This document shows positions 8,259 through 17,012 of a DNA stretch of 64,000 nt, one piece after another. Each line of letters opens with the position of its first letter. Within the stretch, counting starts at the first letter, position 1. A program made the position numbers and the translations under genes. The notes beneath the pieces were generated by a model. It was not told the origin of the DNA. It was given only the letters and a program-made list of their open reading frames with translations, and did not search any database. This stretch comes from Bacteroidales bacterium UBA6192 (GTDB taxonomy: Bacteria; Bacteroidota; Bacteroidia; Bacteroidales; F082). The stretch is taken from assembly GCA_002422725.1 (NCBI GenBank), contig DITE01000019.1, positions 1 through 64,000 of the forward strand, given 5' to 3'.

Positions 8259-9920
8259 TTAGTTTATTTCCAGGTTAATGGTATTAAGACTACGCACTGT
8301 ACCATCGGGACCTTTGGCCTGAATATTTTCGAAAAAGAATTTTTGTTTACGCTGTGCATTTCTGATCACACCCTGAACTTCTTCGGTAAACCTGTTACCA
8401 CGGATGTTGCGGGGAATCCAGTCACCATTGACGATTGTTGCAAAGGTAAAAGAAGTTACTTCAAAGTAAAGTTCAAAATCGAAATCACGCATTGTAGGAA
8501 TGATGGCACCTGCGGCAAGCAATGAATTTTTGTCAATTGCTCCTTCTAGTTTACCGGCAATCATAGCAACCGGATCAGGAACCCTTTTGATACGAAACTC
8601 GGATGAACCCAGGGGAAGACTTTTATTGTCCATTGTTGCAGAAGCAGAAATGGTCGTTTTTGTTTCCCCAGCTGGAACTTCAACATCCCAGGTTCCGTTG
8701 GCATTTCTTGAAAGTTTGCCCTTAGAAATTGTAGGAACAACTTTTTCCATTGGAATTCCAGGAGCAGAAATTGAGATCGGGTTTTTAACGCCTACGTAAA
8801 ACACGTTCATTTTAAGTGGTGCTACAGTGAGTGATGGCGGGGCAACAATATAATCGGCATCAAAGCTGTAACGCACAATTTCCTGTGTGGATGGGTCGCG
8901 CATTTCAATGATACCTGCATATTGCTGAGGGCCTTCGCTGCTGGCTGGAAACTGAAGTTTTACCGTACCTGCTTCACTTTTGAAAACTTGCGCACGGCCA
9001 ATATTTGCATCAGTAACCTCGCTCACACCTCTGAGAACTTTTACTTCAGATTGTGTTTTGGAATCGTAAGCAGCCACCAGAATTTCAGCCTCATAGCTTT
9101 GTCCGGATAAAACGAAGGTAGATCTTGGAATAACTTTAGCTACTACGTTATCGAACTTAAAGTCCTTCTCTGTTATGTTTGCATAAAGGCGGTTTACCGC
9201 ATCAAATTCAGCATTCTGCACTTCAGCAATAATCTTATTCAAGATGGTTACGTTTGCAGCAAGAATGGTGTGAAAGAAATTATAGTATTCCCAATCCTGT
9301 GAGGTGCCTGTGGCATCGCGATAGCCGCCTGCTTTTTTTGTAACAAGACCTATTTTATCGTTATACTGTGTTCCGATAATACTCAGGATGTAATTGCGGA
9401 AATCCTCCATCTTGCCGGCAAGTTCATAGGCCTTTCCATTCTTGTTCTGTCCAACCATATAATTGGTTGCCTCGTCAAATTTATCCTTTGTAGGGACATC
9501 AACAAGATTAAGAACCATTTTTTTCTTTTGTTGTCCGGGGTTCATCGGGTCAGACACCATTTGTTCGCGATAAAAAAGTGAAAGGGCCTCAGCTTCAGTC
9601 ACTTTTTCGGAACGGGCAACAACCTCGAGTTTGATCTTATCAATATAATTGATCAGTTCGTCTGATCTTCTTCTGATTTCCTGAGCCTGATTCCAATATT
9701 CTTCTACCTTACCAGGATTAAGTTGGTATTGGTTTTCGAATTGTGCATAGGCACTGGCAATTTTGGTTGAGAAACTTTCATTGGTATTCTCCATACTATC
9801 GTTGACAACCAAAAAGGCATCCAGAATATCTTTAGAAACGTTAAGTGCCAACAAAGCAGTAAGTACCAGGTAGAGCATACCAATCATCTTCTGCCTTGGG
9901 GTTTCTTTATATCCAGCCAT
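8259..9920 (-). CDS. gldM: Type IX secretion motor/periplasmic protein GldM/PorM
   Basis: This 553-residue protein has one N-terminal membrane helix (about residues 12-32, IGMLYLVLTALLALNVSKD) in the typical GldM opening MAGYKETPRQKMIGM. The rest is periplasmic. A helical first domain (about 35-230) is followed by several beta-sandwich domains that span the periplasm (for example SYEAEILVAAYDSKT and the segment from APPSLTVAPLKMNVFYVG). GldM pairs with GldL to form the proton-driven motor and carries torque to the GldK/GldN ring. It starts 46 bp after gldL and ends 20 bp before gldN. Size is within the family range. Confidence 0.96.
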   Translation of the reverse strand: MAGYKETPRQKMIGMLYLVLTALLALNVSKDILDAFLVVNDSMENTNESFSTKIASAYAQFENQYQLNPGKVEEYWNQAQEIRRRSDELINYIDKIKLEVVARSEKVTEAEALSLFYREQMVSDPMNPGQQKKKMVLNLVDVPTKDKFDEATNYMVGQNKNGKAYELAGKMEDFRNYILSIIGTQYNDKIGLVTKKAGGYRDATGTSQDWEYYNFFHTILAANVTILNKIIAEVQNAEFDAVNRLYANITEKDFKFDNVVAKVIPRSTFVLSGQSYEAEILVAAYDSKTQSEVKVLRGVSEVTDANIGRAQVFKSEAGTVKLQFPASSEGPQQYAGIIEMRDPSTQEIVRYSFDADYIVAPPSLTVAPLKMNVFYVGVKNPISISAPGIPMEKVVPTISKGKLSRNANGTWDVEVPAGETKTTISASATMDNKSLPLGSSEFRIKRVPDPVAMIAGKLEGAIDKNSLLAAGAIIPTMRDFDFELYFEVTSFTFATIVNGDWIPRNIRGNRFTEEVQGVIRNAQRKQKFFFENIQAKGPDGTVRSLNTINLEIN

Positions 9921-9966
9921 TTGTTAATTTCTTTTTTTAGGTAAACTTCGAAAAATTAATTCGTCC

Positions 9967-10992
9967 TTATGCATTGACATTCATTGCAGTAAGCATATTG
10001 CCATATACCTTGTTCAAGGCGCCCATTCTGTTTGACAGAGACTCGAGCTGTGAGCTGAACTGAGCGGTATTGGCCGAAGATTGAGTGAGTTTATCCAGGA
10101 ACTCATTCATTGTTTTCTGAAGTTTCTCGGTAGATTCAATAGATTTACTTGAACCCTGAAGTTGAATTTCGTAAACGGCATTCAAGGCAGCAAGGTTGTC
10201 AGAAATTTTCCGCAGTTGCTGGTTGTAGGCGTCTCCATCAACAGCTGTAAAATCGAGGGCCTCTACCGATTTAGAAAGAATCTGAGCCGATTTGGCATAA
10301 CTGTTGGCCAGTGACTGAGCCGATTCGGTGGCTGATTTAACAGTTCCGGCAAACTCTTCGGTTGTACGCATATCAGCTTTTAGAATGTCGGCTGCCTGGT
10401 TGTAAGCACTTGTAAGTTTCTCAGCACCTGCAGAAGCACTCTTAAGTGTATTAACGTGGTCAGTTGTTGCAGCAGCATCAAGATTAATAGCATCAGAAGC
10501 TTTCTTGTAATTACCTGAAAGCTCAATGGCTGATTTGGATGCTGTACGCACATTATCAACAAATTCATTGGTTGCAACGGCAGCGTTTGAAATATCCCCC
10601 ATTTTCGAGGCATTGTCACTCAATTTTGACAAACCTTGACCAAGTCGGTCGAAAATGGCAGCTTCAATCTTTGCCTCCTTAAACATATCATCAAGTTTCT
10701 GAGTGGGTGTTTTCTTGGCATCCAGCTCTTTCTGAACAGGCGAGCCATGATACATTCCGGCAAGCTCTGGGTAAACAAGACTCCAGTCGGGTTCAACGTG
10801 AGGTGGTTCAAAGGCTGAAAAGAAGAAAATAAGCGCTTCAGTGGTCAGACCTACAATAAGCATTTCGTTTGCATAATTGTAGTGGTTGATTTTGAAGAGA
10901 GCACCCATGATTACAACGGCTGCACCCCATCCGTAAAGCTTCGACATAAAGTTCTTATATCCCTTGCTTCTTACAAAATTATTAAGTCCCAT
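9967..10992 (-). CDS. gldL: Type IX secretion inner-membrane motor protein GldL/PorL
   Basis: This 341-residue protein has two adjacent N-terminal membrane helices (about 19-36 and 43-61). The hydrophobic pair contains KINHYNYANEM between the helices and the acidic Glu52 in LTTEALIFFF, the part expected to form the proton path with GldM. A long, soluble, helix-rich C-terminal domain follows. Within it I see three tandem repeats of about 35 residues (139-173, 175-209, 210-244), each with the pattern AT/TT-x-EF/HV-x-x-x-V/LK-S/T-AS ... Y-x-x-A-x-x-I. It is longer than the short GldL of some flavobacteria and closer to PorL. It lies between gldK and gldM. Confidence 0.95.
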   Translation of the reverse strand: MGLNNFVRSKGYKNFMSKLYGWGAAVVIMGALFKINHYNYANEMLIVGLTTEALIFFFSAFEPPHVEPDWSLVYPELAGMYHGSPVQKELDAKKTPTQKLDDMFKEAKIEAAIFDRLGQGLSKLSDNASKMGDISNAAVATNEFVDNVRTASKSAIELSGNYKKASDAINLDAAATTDHVNTLKSASAGAEKLTSAYNQAADILKADMRTTEEFAGTVKSATESAQSLANSYAKSAQILSKSVEALDFTAVDGDAYNQQLRKISDNLAALNAVYEIQLQGSSKSIESTEKLQKTMNEFLDKLTQSSANTAQFSSQLESLSNRMGALNKVYGNMLTAMNVNA

Positions 10993-11046
10993 GATGATTT
11001 GATTGATTTGATTTTGTTAATACTTTGAATTTTATCCTTAAACTGA

Positions 11047-12417
11047 TTATCTGTAAACTCTTGATGCTTTTGATGGATTATCCCCTTTGTTCCTTCCAAG
11101 ATATGGCTGAATACAACGGAAACCTATATAACTCTTTGAAGTATCCTGATACTCATAGGCTCTTGTTGTAACCTGAAGATAATAAGCAATATCTTTCCAT
11201 GAACCACCACGAACAACTTTGCGTTTCATGGCAGGCGGGTCATTTTCTTTGGCACTATAGGTGAAATTTGGATTCATGTCCCATGTGAAGTTATAGGATG
11301 TAGGATCAAAGGCGCTGTTTGTCCATTCGGCAACGTTTCCGGCCATATCATACAATCCCCAATCGTTTGGTGGGTAGTGACCAACAATTACAGTGCGAAG
11401 CCCACCATCTGCGATGTAGTTACCACGCATAGGTTTGAAGTTGGCTAAGAAACATCCTTTTTCATTTCTGGTATAAGGACCACCCCATGGATAAGGGCTC
11501 AGGTGATAACCACCACGTGCTGCCCATTCCCATTCAGCCTCGGTTGGCAACCTGAACTCAGCAAGTGCAACTTCGCCCTTTTTCCCGGCCAGATAGCTGT
11601 TTAGCAATTCGGTTCTCCAAACGCAGAAGGCTCTTGCCTGACTCCAGTTAACTCCAACAACAGGATAGTTGTCATATGCAGGATGCCAAAAATACTTTTC
11701 TGTCAATGGGTCATTGAACGAATAGGTGTAGTCATGAATCCATGCCAGGGTATCAGGATACACATTAATCATTTCCTTGCGGACGTAAACGGAGCGATCG
11801 GTAAGACCCTGAGGCCGATTTGAAAGACCTGCATTGCGATAGTCTGCTTCGTTCGAAAAATCTTTTCCGGCTGCTGCATGAAGATCAACCCAATAGTACT
11901 CGTAATTAAGTTTACGGGTATCAACTTCCTTTCTGCGGAAATAGCGTTCATGATCAGGGAGATACATTTGTTCAAGGGCATCCCTCACATCCTGATCTTT
12001 AGAACTCCATTCAATGGGAGTTTTCCAGTTCAGGTAAGGGGGATCATATACCTCGCCTGTTTTCTTGTTTTCTTCAATGAGGAATTTATCTGGCCTCACC
12101 TCTCCAAGAATTGTGCGGGCGATTGAATCGCGAACCCAATACACAAATTGTCTGTATTCATTGTTGGTAATTTCCGTTTCATCCATAAAGAATGCCGAAA
12201 CAGAAATTGTTTTTGGTTGGTGCAACTGGCCGAATGTGATGTCTTCGTCACCAACCCCCATGGTGTAACTTCCCTGAGGAATGAACACCATACCATATGG
12301 GTCAGGTTGGTAAAACGGTTTCGATTTCTGACGCACTCCAACAAGCTCGCCATTGTTTGAACTACTGCAACCAGCAACAACAAACAGAACCAATAAGTAC
12401 AATAGTGCTTTTTTCAT
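11047..12417 (-). CDS. gldK: Type IX secretion lipoprotein GldK/PorK
   Basis: This 456-residue protein has a lipoprotein signal peptide with lipidated Cys17 (MKKALLYLLVLFVVAGC). A formylglycine-generating-enzyme/sulfatase-modifying fold follows: GSYTMGVGDED near residue 50, FRLPTEAEWEWAARGG near 295, YDMAGNVAEWTNSAFD near 355 and VVRGGSWKD near 405, ending in IGFRCIQPYLG. In GldK/PorK this fold is structural: it forms the outer-membrane-attached periplasmic ring with GldN. It is the second gene of the cluster, downstream of the porP-like gene by 118 bp, and has its own promoter at 12488-12516. The C-terminal ~20 residues are basic and Ser/Asn-rich. Confidence 0.96.
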   Translation of the reverse strand: MKKALLYLLVLFVVAGCSSSNNGELVGVRQKSKPFYQPDPYGMVFIPQGSYTMGVGDEDITFGQLHQPKTISVSAFFMDETEITNNEYRQFVYWVRDSIARTILGEVRPDKFLIEENKKTGEVYDPPYLNWKTPIEWSSKDQDVRDALEQMYLPDHERYFRRKEVDTRKLNYEYYWVDLHAAAGKDFSNEADYRNAGLSNRPQGLTDRSVYVRKEMINVYPDTLAWIHDYTYSFNDPLTEKYFWHPAYDNYPVVGVNWSQARAFCVWRTELLNSYLAGKKGEVALAEFRLPTEAEWEWAARGGYHLSPYPWGGPYTRNEKGCFLANFKPMRGNYIADGGLRTVIVGHYPPNDWGLYDMAGNVAEWTNSAFDPTSYNFTWDMNPNFTYSAKENDPPAMKRKVVRGGSWKDIAYYLQVTTRAYEYQDTSKSYIGFRCIQPYLGRNKGDNPSKASRVYR

Positions 12418-12487
12418 CTTTGATCCTTAGTTTATTACAATTTATACGACATGAAAAACCTTCATGTATTTCGATCCGAATTTTGGC

Positions 12488-12516
12488 CAAAATTAAAAAA
12501 AATATGACTTAACAAA
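12488..12516 (-). promoter_or_regulatory. Promoter of gldKLMN
   Basis: Reading the minus strand, TTTG (12516-12513) is separated by 17 nt from TAATTTTG (12495-12488), a perfect Bacteroidota -7 box. Transcription would start near 12482, giving a leader of about 65 nt before gldK. It shows that gldKLMN can be transcribed apart from the upstream porP-like gene. Confidence 0.6.
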
Positions 12517-12535
12517 CCCTTAACGATTTTTTTCA

Positions 12536-13483
12536 TCATAAATAACGTGTATTTCGATAACTTCTTGTCATGCGCTCACCTTTAATCTTAAAGCAATACC
12601 CCAGGCTAATTTCGTGGCTGCCAGGCACGCTAACTCCAAGTGTATTAATATCATATGCATATCCAATCCGAAAATCTTTTACCAAAAAACCTACCATAAC
12701 GCCGATTGATTCGGTAAACCTATAGTTAACGCCTCCCCAGAACTTATTATTGTAGACAACATTAGTAGAAAGCTGAAACTGAGTATTTGACCGATTCATT
12801 AGGACATTTATTGCGGGATGAATTTCAAAAAGTGGGCTATTGGGTAAAATAATTTGATATCCGGCCTGCACATGCATGGTCCGGTCGGTTACAAAACTTC
12901 CACTTGTTGCATCATCGCTGAATGTTTTTCCCTTCGACTCAAGAATATTGGTTGAAGAAACCCCAAGATAATACCGATCTTCAACATGCCAGAATAATCC
13001 AAGATTCGCATCAATCAACATATCATTGAAACTACCGGAGCCAATTGCCGGATCGTTTGATGGTACAAATTTTCCAAAGTCGGTTGTCCAGTTCAAAAAA
13101 TTTGCCGCGGCACCAATTCCAAGAACTCCCCCACCAATATCGAGGTGATACGCATAGCCTATCTGAACACCTGTGCGGCTGTAAAAACCAATTTTATCCT
13201 GTATCACCGCTCCACCAAGGCCACCCCTAAGCAATTTCACAGGCGAATCAACAGTCAGCAACAAATCTTCCGGAGCCACCTTATTTCCGTCGTTATCTTT
13301 AAAACCGGCCCATTGTTGCCTGATTATGCCGTTAAGGCAAATTCCTTCGCCCATACCGGCAAAACCCGGATTCGTATACATATGAGTTGAGGTGTGATGT
13401 GTAAAAACAGGTGCCAGCTGAGCCCATAAATGTATGGTCAGGGAAAGCATAAGAAGCAATAAGAGAAAGCTTTTGAGTTTCAT
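12536..13483 (-). CDS. PorP/SprF-family type IX secretion outer-membrane protein
   Basis: This 315-residue protein has a signal peptide (MKLKSFLLLLLMLSL...WAQ) and the family signature HMYTNPGFAGMGEGICLNGI followed by RQQWAGFKD. After that it is a run of amphipathic beta strands expected of a PorP/SprF barrel (GYAYHLDIGGGVLGIGAAAN; YYLGVSSTNIL). PorP/SprF proteins bind the periplasmic ring and help present particular substrates at the cell surface. It lies directly upstream of gldK, as porP does before porK in Porphyromonas. Many genomes carry several paralogs, so whether this is the core PorP or a substrate-specific SprF copy cannot be told; position favours the core copy. Confidence 0.9.
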   Translation of the reverse strand: MKLKSFLLLLLMLSLTIHLWAQLAPVFTHHTSTHMYTNPGFAGMGEGICLNGIIRQQWAGFKDNDGNKVAPEDLLLTVDSPVKLLRGGLGGAVIQDKIGFYSRTGVQIGYAYHLDIGGGVLGIGAAANFLNWTTDFGKFVPSNDPAIGSGSFNDMLIDANLGLFWHVEDRYYLGVSSTNILESKGKTFSDDATSGSFVTDRTMHVQAGYQIILPNSPLFEIHPAINVLMNRSNTQFQLSTNVVYNNKFWGGVNYRFTESIGVMVGFLVKDFRIGYAYDINTLGVSVPGSHEISLGYCFKIKGERMTRSYRNTRYL

Positions 13484-13741
13484 TCCAAATCAATGAATCA
13501 AGTCCTGATTTTCGGATTGCTAAATTAGTCTATTTTTTTTAACATCCTGATCAAAATGCTAATTTTTGAATTTGATCTGGCCCGAAAAAAAAGTTGAACT
13601 GTGTTTAAACTGAATATTGGAGTCTTTATTGTGCAACTATTTGCCAATTAATCCGGTCGAAAAATGATACATTGAATGATACTTATTGAAATAGGGGACA
13701 ATGCTTGAAGTTTTTTATGATTTTTCAACAGATAAATGGGC

Positions 13742-13749
13742 TAATTTTG
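13742..13749 (+). promoter_or_regulatory. Putative -7 element for the YitT pair
   Basis: TAATTTTG, a perfect TAnnTTTG, lies 25 nt before the first yitT ATG. I see no good -33 TTG at the usual spacing. The rest of the 291-bp gap 13484-13774 is AT-rich and shows no gene or hairpin. Confidence 0.4.
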
Positions 13750-13774
13750 CCGGCGTCATTCAAAAACATGTACC

Positions 13775-14668
13775 ATGGCATTCATTCAAAAAGACAAGGT
13801 TTTTTCCAAAAAGTGGCTGATCAATTATACACTGATTATCATTGGATCCTTTATCCTGGCCTCGGGCTTCGTACTGTTCATTACCCCATATAAAATTGTC
13901 CCAGGCGGAGTTTACGGTATCGCTATTGTGCTTCACTATCTCTTTGATACTCCTGTTGGCCTAATTGCATTGTCTATGGACATTCCATTAACACTCATTG
14001 GGATTCGTGTGCTTGGCCCTCGTTTCGGATATAAAACGGTAGTTGGTTTTCTGCTGACAGCCATTTTTGTTGATGGAATTACATATTATTACGGCGAATT
14101 GCCCCTTGTTGAAAACGAACCCTTGCTGTCAGCCATTTTTGGCGGAGTTTTTCTGGGTGTTGGTCTGGGCCTCATTTTCAAATCAAAGGCTACTTCAGGG
14201 GGGACCGACATTATTGCCATGATCATCAGTAAATACACGAAACTTCCGGTCGGACAGCTTCTGATTTATGTTGACTCAGTAATCGTACTAATTGGTCTTG
14301 TTGTTTTTCAGGACTGGAAAATCCCGTTGTATTCGCTCATTGTAATTTTTATCACCGGCAAAGTAATTGACACCATACTGCAGGGCGTCAGCTATGACAA
14401 AACGCTGTTTATCATCTCCGAAAAGCATCAGGAAATCAGGGATAAGATTATTAATGATTTGAACCGGGGAGGAACTTTTATTCATGGCAAGGGCATGTAT
14501 AACGGGTCGGATAAAACTGTCATTTTCACGGTGGTGAACAGGCGCGAGATGGCCATGCTTCAGGAATTTATTCACCAGGTTGACCCCAGGGCATTCGTCA
14601 CTGTGATCAATGCGAACGAGATTCTGGGAGAAGGATTTAAATCGCTTCACGAGAAAATTTCATCTTAA
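13775..14668 (+). CDS. YitT family membrane protein (first of a tandem pair)
   Basis: This 297-residue protein has about five N-terminal membrane segments (from residue 18; ASGFVLFITPYKIVPGGVYG is the YitT signature; KATSGGTDIIAMIISK lies near 130). A C-terminal soluble DUF2179 domain (about 205-290) follows, with GGTFIHGKGMYNGSDKTVIF and VINANEILGEGF. YitT proteins are widespread; their transported substrate or role is not established. The next gene is a full-length paralog starting 1 bp after this stop, so the pair is co-transcribed. Start chosen at the ATG that places MAFIQKDKVFSKKWLI before the first helix. Confidence 0.93.
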   Translation: MAFIQKDKVFSKKWLINYTLIIIGSFILASGFVLFITPYKIVPGGVYGIAIVLHYLFDTPVGLIALSMDIPLTLIGIRVLGPRFGYKTVVGFLLTAIFVDGITYYYGELPLVENEPLLSAIFGGVFLGVGLGLIFKSKATSGGTDIIAMIISKYTKLPVGQLLIYVDSVIVLIGLVVFQDWKIPLYSLIVIFITGKVIDTILQGVSYDKTLFIISEKHQEIRDKIINDLNRGGTFIHGKGMYNGSDKTVIFTVVNRREMAMLQEFIHQVDPRAFVTVINANEILGEGFKSLHEKISS

Positions 14669-14669
14669 A

Positions 14670-15566
14670 ATGGGTTATATTGTCCGATACCGGTTTCTGT
14701 CGTCAAAATGGTTTAAGGCCTATTTTCTGATTTTTTTAGGGGCCATTCTCATCGCATCGGGTTATGTTTTTTTCATTACACCTCACAGGATTGTGCCCGG
14801 TGGTATTTATGGTATTTCTATCGTTTTGCATCACACCTTTGGAACTCCGGTAGGGTTAATGGCACTGGCATTTAACATCCCATTGACAATAGTGGGCATT
14901 AAAGTGCTTGGCCCACGTTTCGGCATCAAAACAATTACCGGGTTTATACTAACCTCAACTTTCATTGATAGCCTGAGTTATTTTTATGGTGATCAGCCGC
15001 TTTTGAATGAAGACCCCTTGCTGTCTTCCATCTATGGTGGTGCAATGATTGGATTGGGTGTAGGTTTCCTGTTTAAAGCGAAAGCCACTTGCGGTGGCAC
15101 AGATGTCATTGCCATGATGCTTGGCAAATGGACGAAATGGCCATTGGGAAGACTGATGATGATGGTCGACTCCGTGATAGTGGTTTTTGGGAGCGTCATT
15201 TTTGGCAACTGGGCAATACCGCTTTACTCACTGGTCGCGATTTTCTTTATGGGCAAAGTAATTGATGTGGTATTGCAAGGGATAAGCTATGACAAAGTGA
15301 CCCTGATAATTTCTGAACAACACATGCTTATTGGTGAAAAAATCATTCACCATTTAAACAGGGGGGCAACAATCTTTCAGGGCAAAGGCATGTTTAACGG
15401 CAGCGAAAAAAACATGATCTTTACAGTGCTTAACCGGCGTGAATTGCTCATGCTTGAAGAATTTATCAATCAAATTGATCCCAAAGCCTTTGTGATTGTC
15501 ATGAATGCAGATGAAATTCTCGGACATGGTTTTCGCTCACTAAACGAAAAAATGTCAGACGACTAA
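14670..15566 (+). CDS. YitT family membrane protein (second of a tandem pair)
   Basis: This 298-residue protein is a close paralog of the preceding one with the same layout: five membrane segments, the signature YVFFITPHRIVPGGIYG, KATCGGTDVIAMMLGKW, and the DUF2179 domain (GATIFQGKGMFNGSEKNMIF, VIVMNADEILGHGF). The ATG at 14670 follows the upstream stop after 1 bp and gives MGYIVRYRFLSSKWFKAYF. An in-frame ATG at 14610 would overlap the first gene by 59 bp and is less likely. Identity by eye is high along the whole length, so this is a tandem duplication. It ends 1 bp from the end of the convergent rseP, leaving no room for a terminator. Confidence 0.93.
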   Translation: MGYIVRYRFLSSKWFKAYFLIFLGAILIASGYVFFITPHRIVPGGIYGISIVLHHTFGTPVGLMALAFNIPLTIVGIKVLGPRFGIKTITGFILTSTFIDSLSYFYGDQPLLNEDPLLSSIYGGAMIGLGVGFLFKAKATCGGTDVIAMMLGKWTKWPLGRLMMMVDSVIVVFGSVIFGNWAIPLYSLVAIFFMGKVIDVVLQGISYDKVTLIISEQHMLIGEKIIHHLNRGATIFQGKGMFNGSEKNMIFTVLNRRELLMLEEFINQIDPKAFVIVMNADEILGHGFRSLNEKMSDD

Positions 15567-15567
15567 C

Positions 15568-16881
15568 CTACCTGAATAGTTTTACGACATCATTCCCGTT
15601 TGCAAAAATCAACAAACTGAAAAGAATTACCATTCCGGCTATCTGGGCATATTCGAGAAACTTATCGCTTGGTTTACGACGAGTGATGATTTCATAACCC
15701 AGAAACATAACATGTCCGCCATCAAGAGCAGGAATAGGCAATAAATTGAGCACAGCAAGCATGATGGATAAAAATGCGGTAAGGCGCCAAAAGCTTTCCC
15801 AGTGCCATTCGGATGGAAAAATGTTTCCAATAGTTATAAACCCACCCACACTTTCATAGGCTTTAACTTCGGGTGAGAACAGCAATTTAAGTTGTTTCAG
15901 ATAACCACCAATTCCATCCACGGTTTTAACCACTCCGGCTGGTATTACCTCCCCTATTGAATAATGCTTTTCGTTGAGTTTGAAACCCGTATTCTGTACA
16001 CCAATTAAACCTTCATCTGTAATAGTTAGGCTTAACGCCAGTGTGTCTAAACCTCGTTTAACATTTAAAACAATATCCTGTCTTCGCTTACTTTGAATAT
16101 CTTTCCGAATATCAGGAAAATAAATTAACAGGTTACCATTTACGCCAAGAATAGAATCACCTGGCAACACCCCTGCTTCCCGGGCAGAAGAAACTTCGGC
16201 AAACGACTCCACAACAAAGGGCATCCTGACCGACAAGAAGTTGGGCGATTTAGACTTAATCAACTTCCCAATAGCTCCATCTGGTAAGTTAACATCTATC
16301 AGTTTGCCATCGCGCAAAACCTGCACAGTGCGCGCCTCTTCAAGAATGATTGTAAGAGGAATCTTATGAAATTCCTCCACCTCCTGACCATCAACTGAAA
16401 TAATCTTATCCCCATTACGAAGACCAAATTCCTGGGCAAGACTGTCGGCAACAATGTCGTACTTGTTTGCTTCTGTTGTTGCCAGGTACTTCTCGCCATA
16501 AATAAAAAGCATACCAATGTAAATGACAAATGCAAGCAAAACATTCATGGTAACCCCTCCAAGCATGATGATAAGTCGTTGCCACGCAGGCTTGGATCTG
16601 AATTCCCAGGGTTGAGGAGGTTGCTGCATCTGCTCCTTATCCATGCTTTCGTCGATCATTCCCGATATTTTTACGTAACCTCCCAAAGGCAACCATCCAA
16701 TACCGTATTCTGTCTCTTTACCCTTAAACTTAAAAAGTGAAAACCAGGGATTGAAAAAAAGATAAAACTTTTCAACCCTTGTTTTAAAAATGCGCGCGGC
16801 AATAAAATGGCCAAATTCGTGAACAATGACCAGAATAGACAAACTGAGCAGCAGCTGAAGAATCTTAATGAGTATTTCCAT
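15568..16881 (-). CDS. rseP: RseP-type site-2 intramembrane metalloprotease
   Basis: This 437-residue protein has zinc motif HEFGH at residues 21-25 in the first membrane helix and the third ligand region NLLPIPALDGGHVM near residue 385. A juxtamembrane segment (ERFRSKP-like WEFRSKPAWQRLIIMLGG near 92) and two PDZ-like periplasmic segments (about 130-215 and 215-300, with ADSLAQEFGLRNGDKIISVDG) fit the family. RseP proteases cut membrane-bound anti-sigma factors and leftover signal peptides. No anti-sigma gene lies nearby. The M23 peptidase gene lies upstream on the same strand, 131 bp away; between them is a long inverted repeat. Confidence 0.95.
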   Translation of the reverse strand: MEILIKILQLLLSLSILVIVHEFGHFIAARIFKTRVEKFYLFFNPWFSLFKFKGKETEYGIGWLPLGGYVKISGMIDESMDKEQMQQPPQPWEFRSKPAWQRLIIMLGGVTMNVLLAFVIYIGMLFIYGEKYLATTEANKYDIVADSLAQEFGLRNGDKIISVDGQEVEEFHKIPLTIILEEARTVQVLRDGKLIDVNLPDGAIGKLIKSKSPNFLSVRMPFVVESFAEVSSAREAGVLPGDSILGVNGNLLIYFPDIRKDIQSKRRQDIVLNVKRGLDTLALSLTITDEGLIGVQNTGFKLNEKHYSIGEVIPAGVVKTVDGIGGYLKQLKLLFSPEVKAYESVGGFITIGNIFPSEWHWESFWRLTAFLSIMLAVLNLLPIPALDGGHVMFLGYEIITRRKPSDKFLEYAQIAGMVILFSLLIFANGNDVVKLFR

Positions 16882-16954
16882 ATTTGAGGATAAAATTCGG
16901 CCAGAAAGAAGCTAGCCAATTTGAAAAACAACAAAATAAGACAATAGTTCAAAA

Positions 16955-17001
16955 CGGCTGCAAGATTACGACTTTTTTTTTACTCAAAGAATCTGCAGCC
17001 G
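16955..17001. repeat. Imperfect inverted repeat between M23 peptidase gene and rseP
   Basis: CGGCTGCAAGATT (16955-16967) pairs with AATCTGCAGCCG (16990-17001) with one bulged base around a 22-nt AT-rich loop containing a T run. It could be the M23 gene's terminator, but the U-run is in the loop, not after the stem, so this is uncertain. Confidence 0.35.
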
Positions 17002-17012
17002 AGCCGTGATTG

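Noticed and set aside
16955..17001. Standard terminator for the M23 peptidase gene
   Set aside because: The stem is good, but the T run lies in the loop and not after the stem, so I list it only as an inverted repeat.
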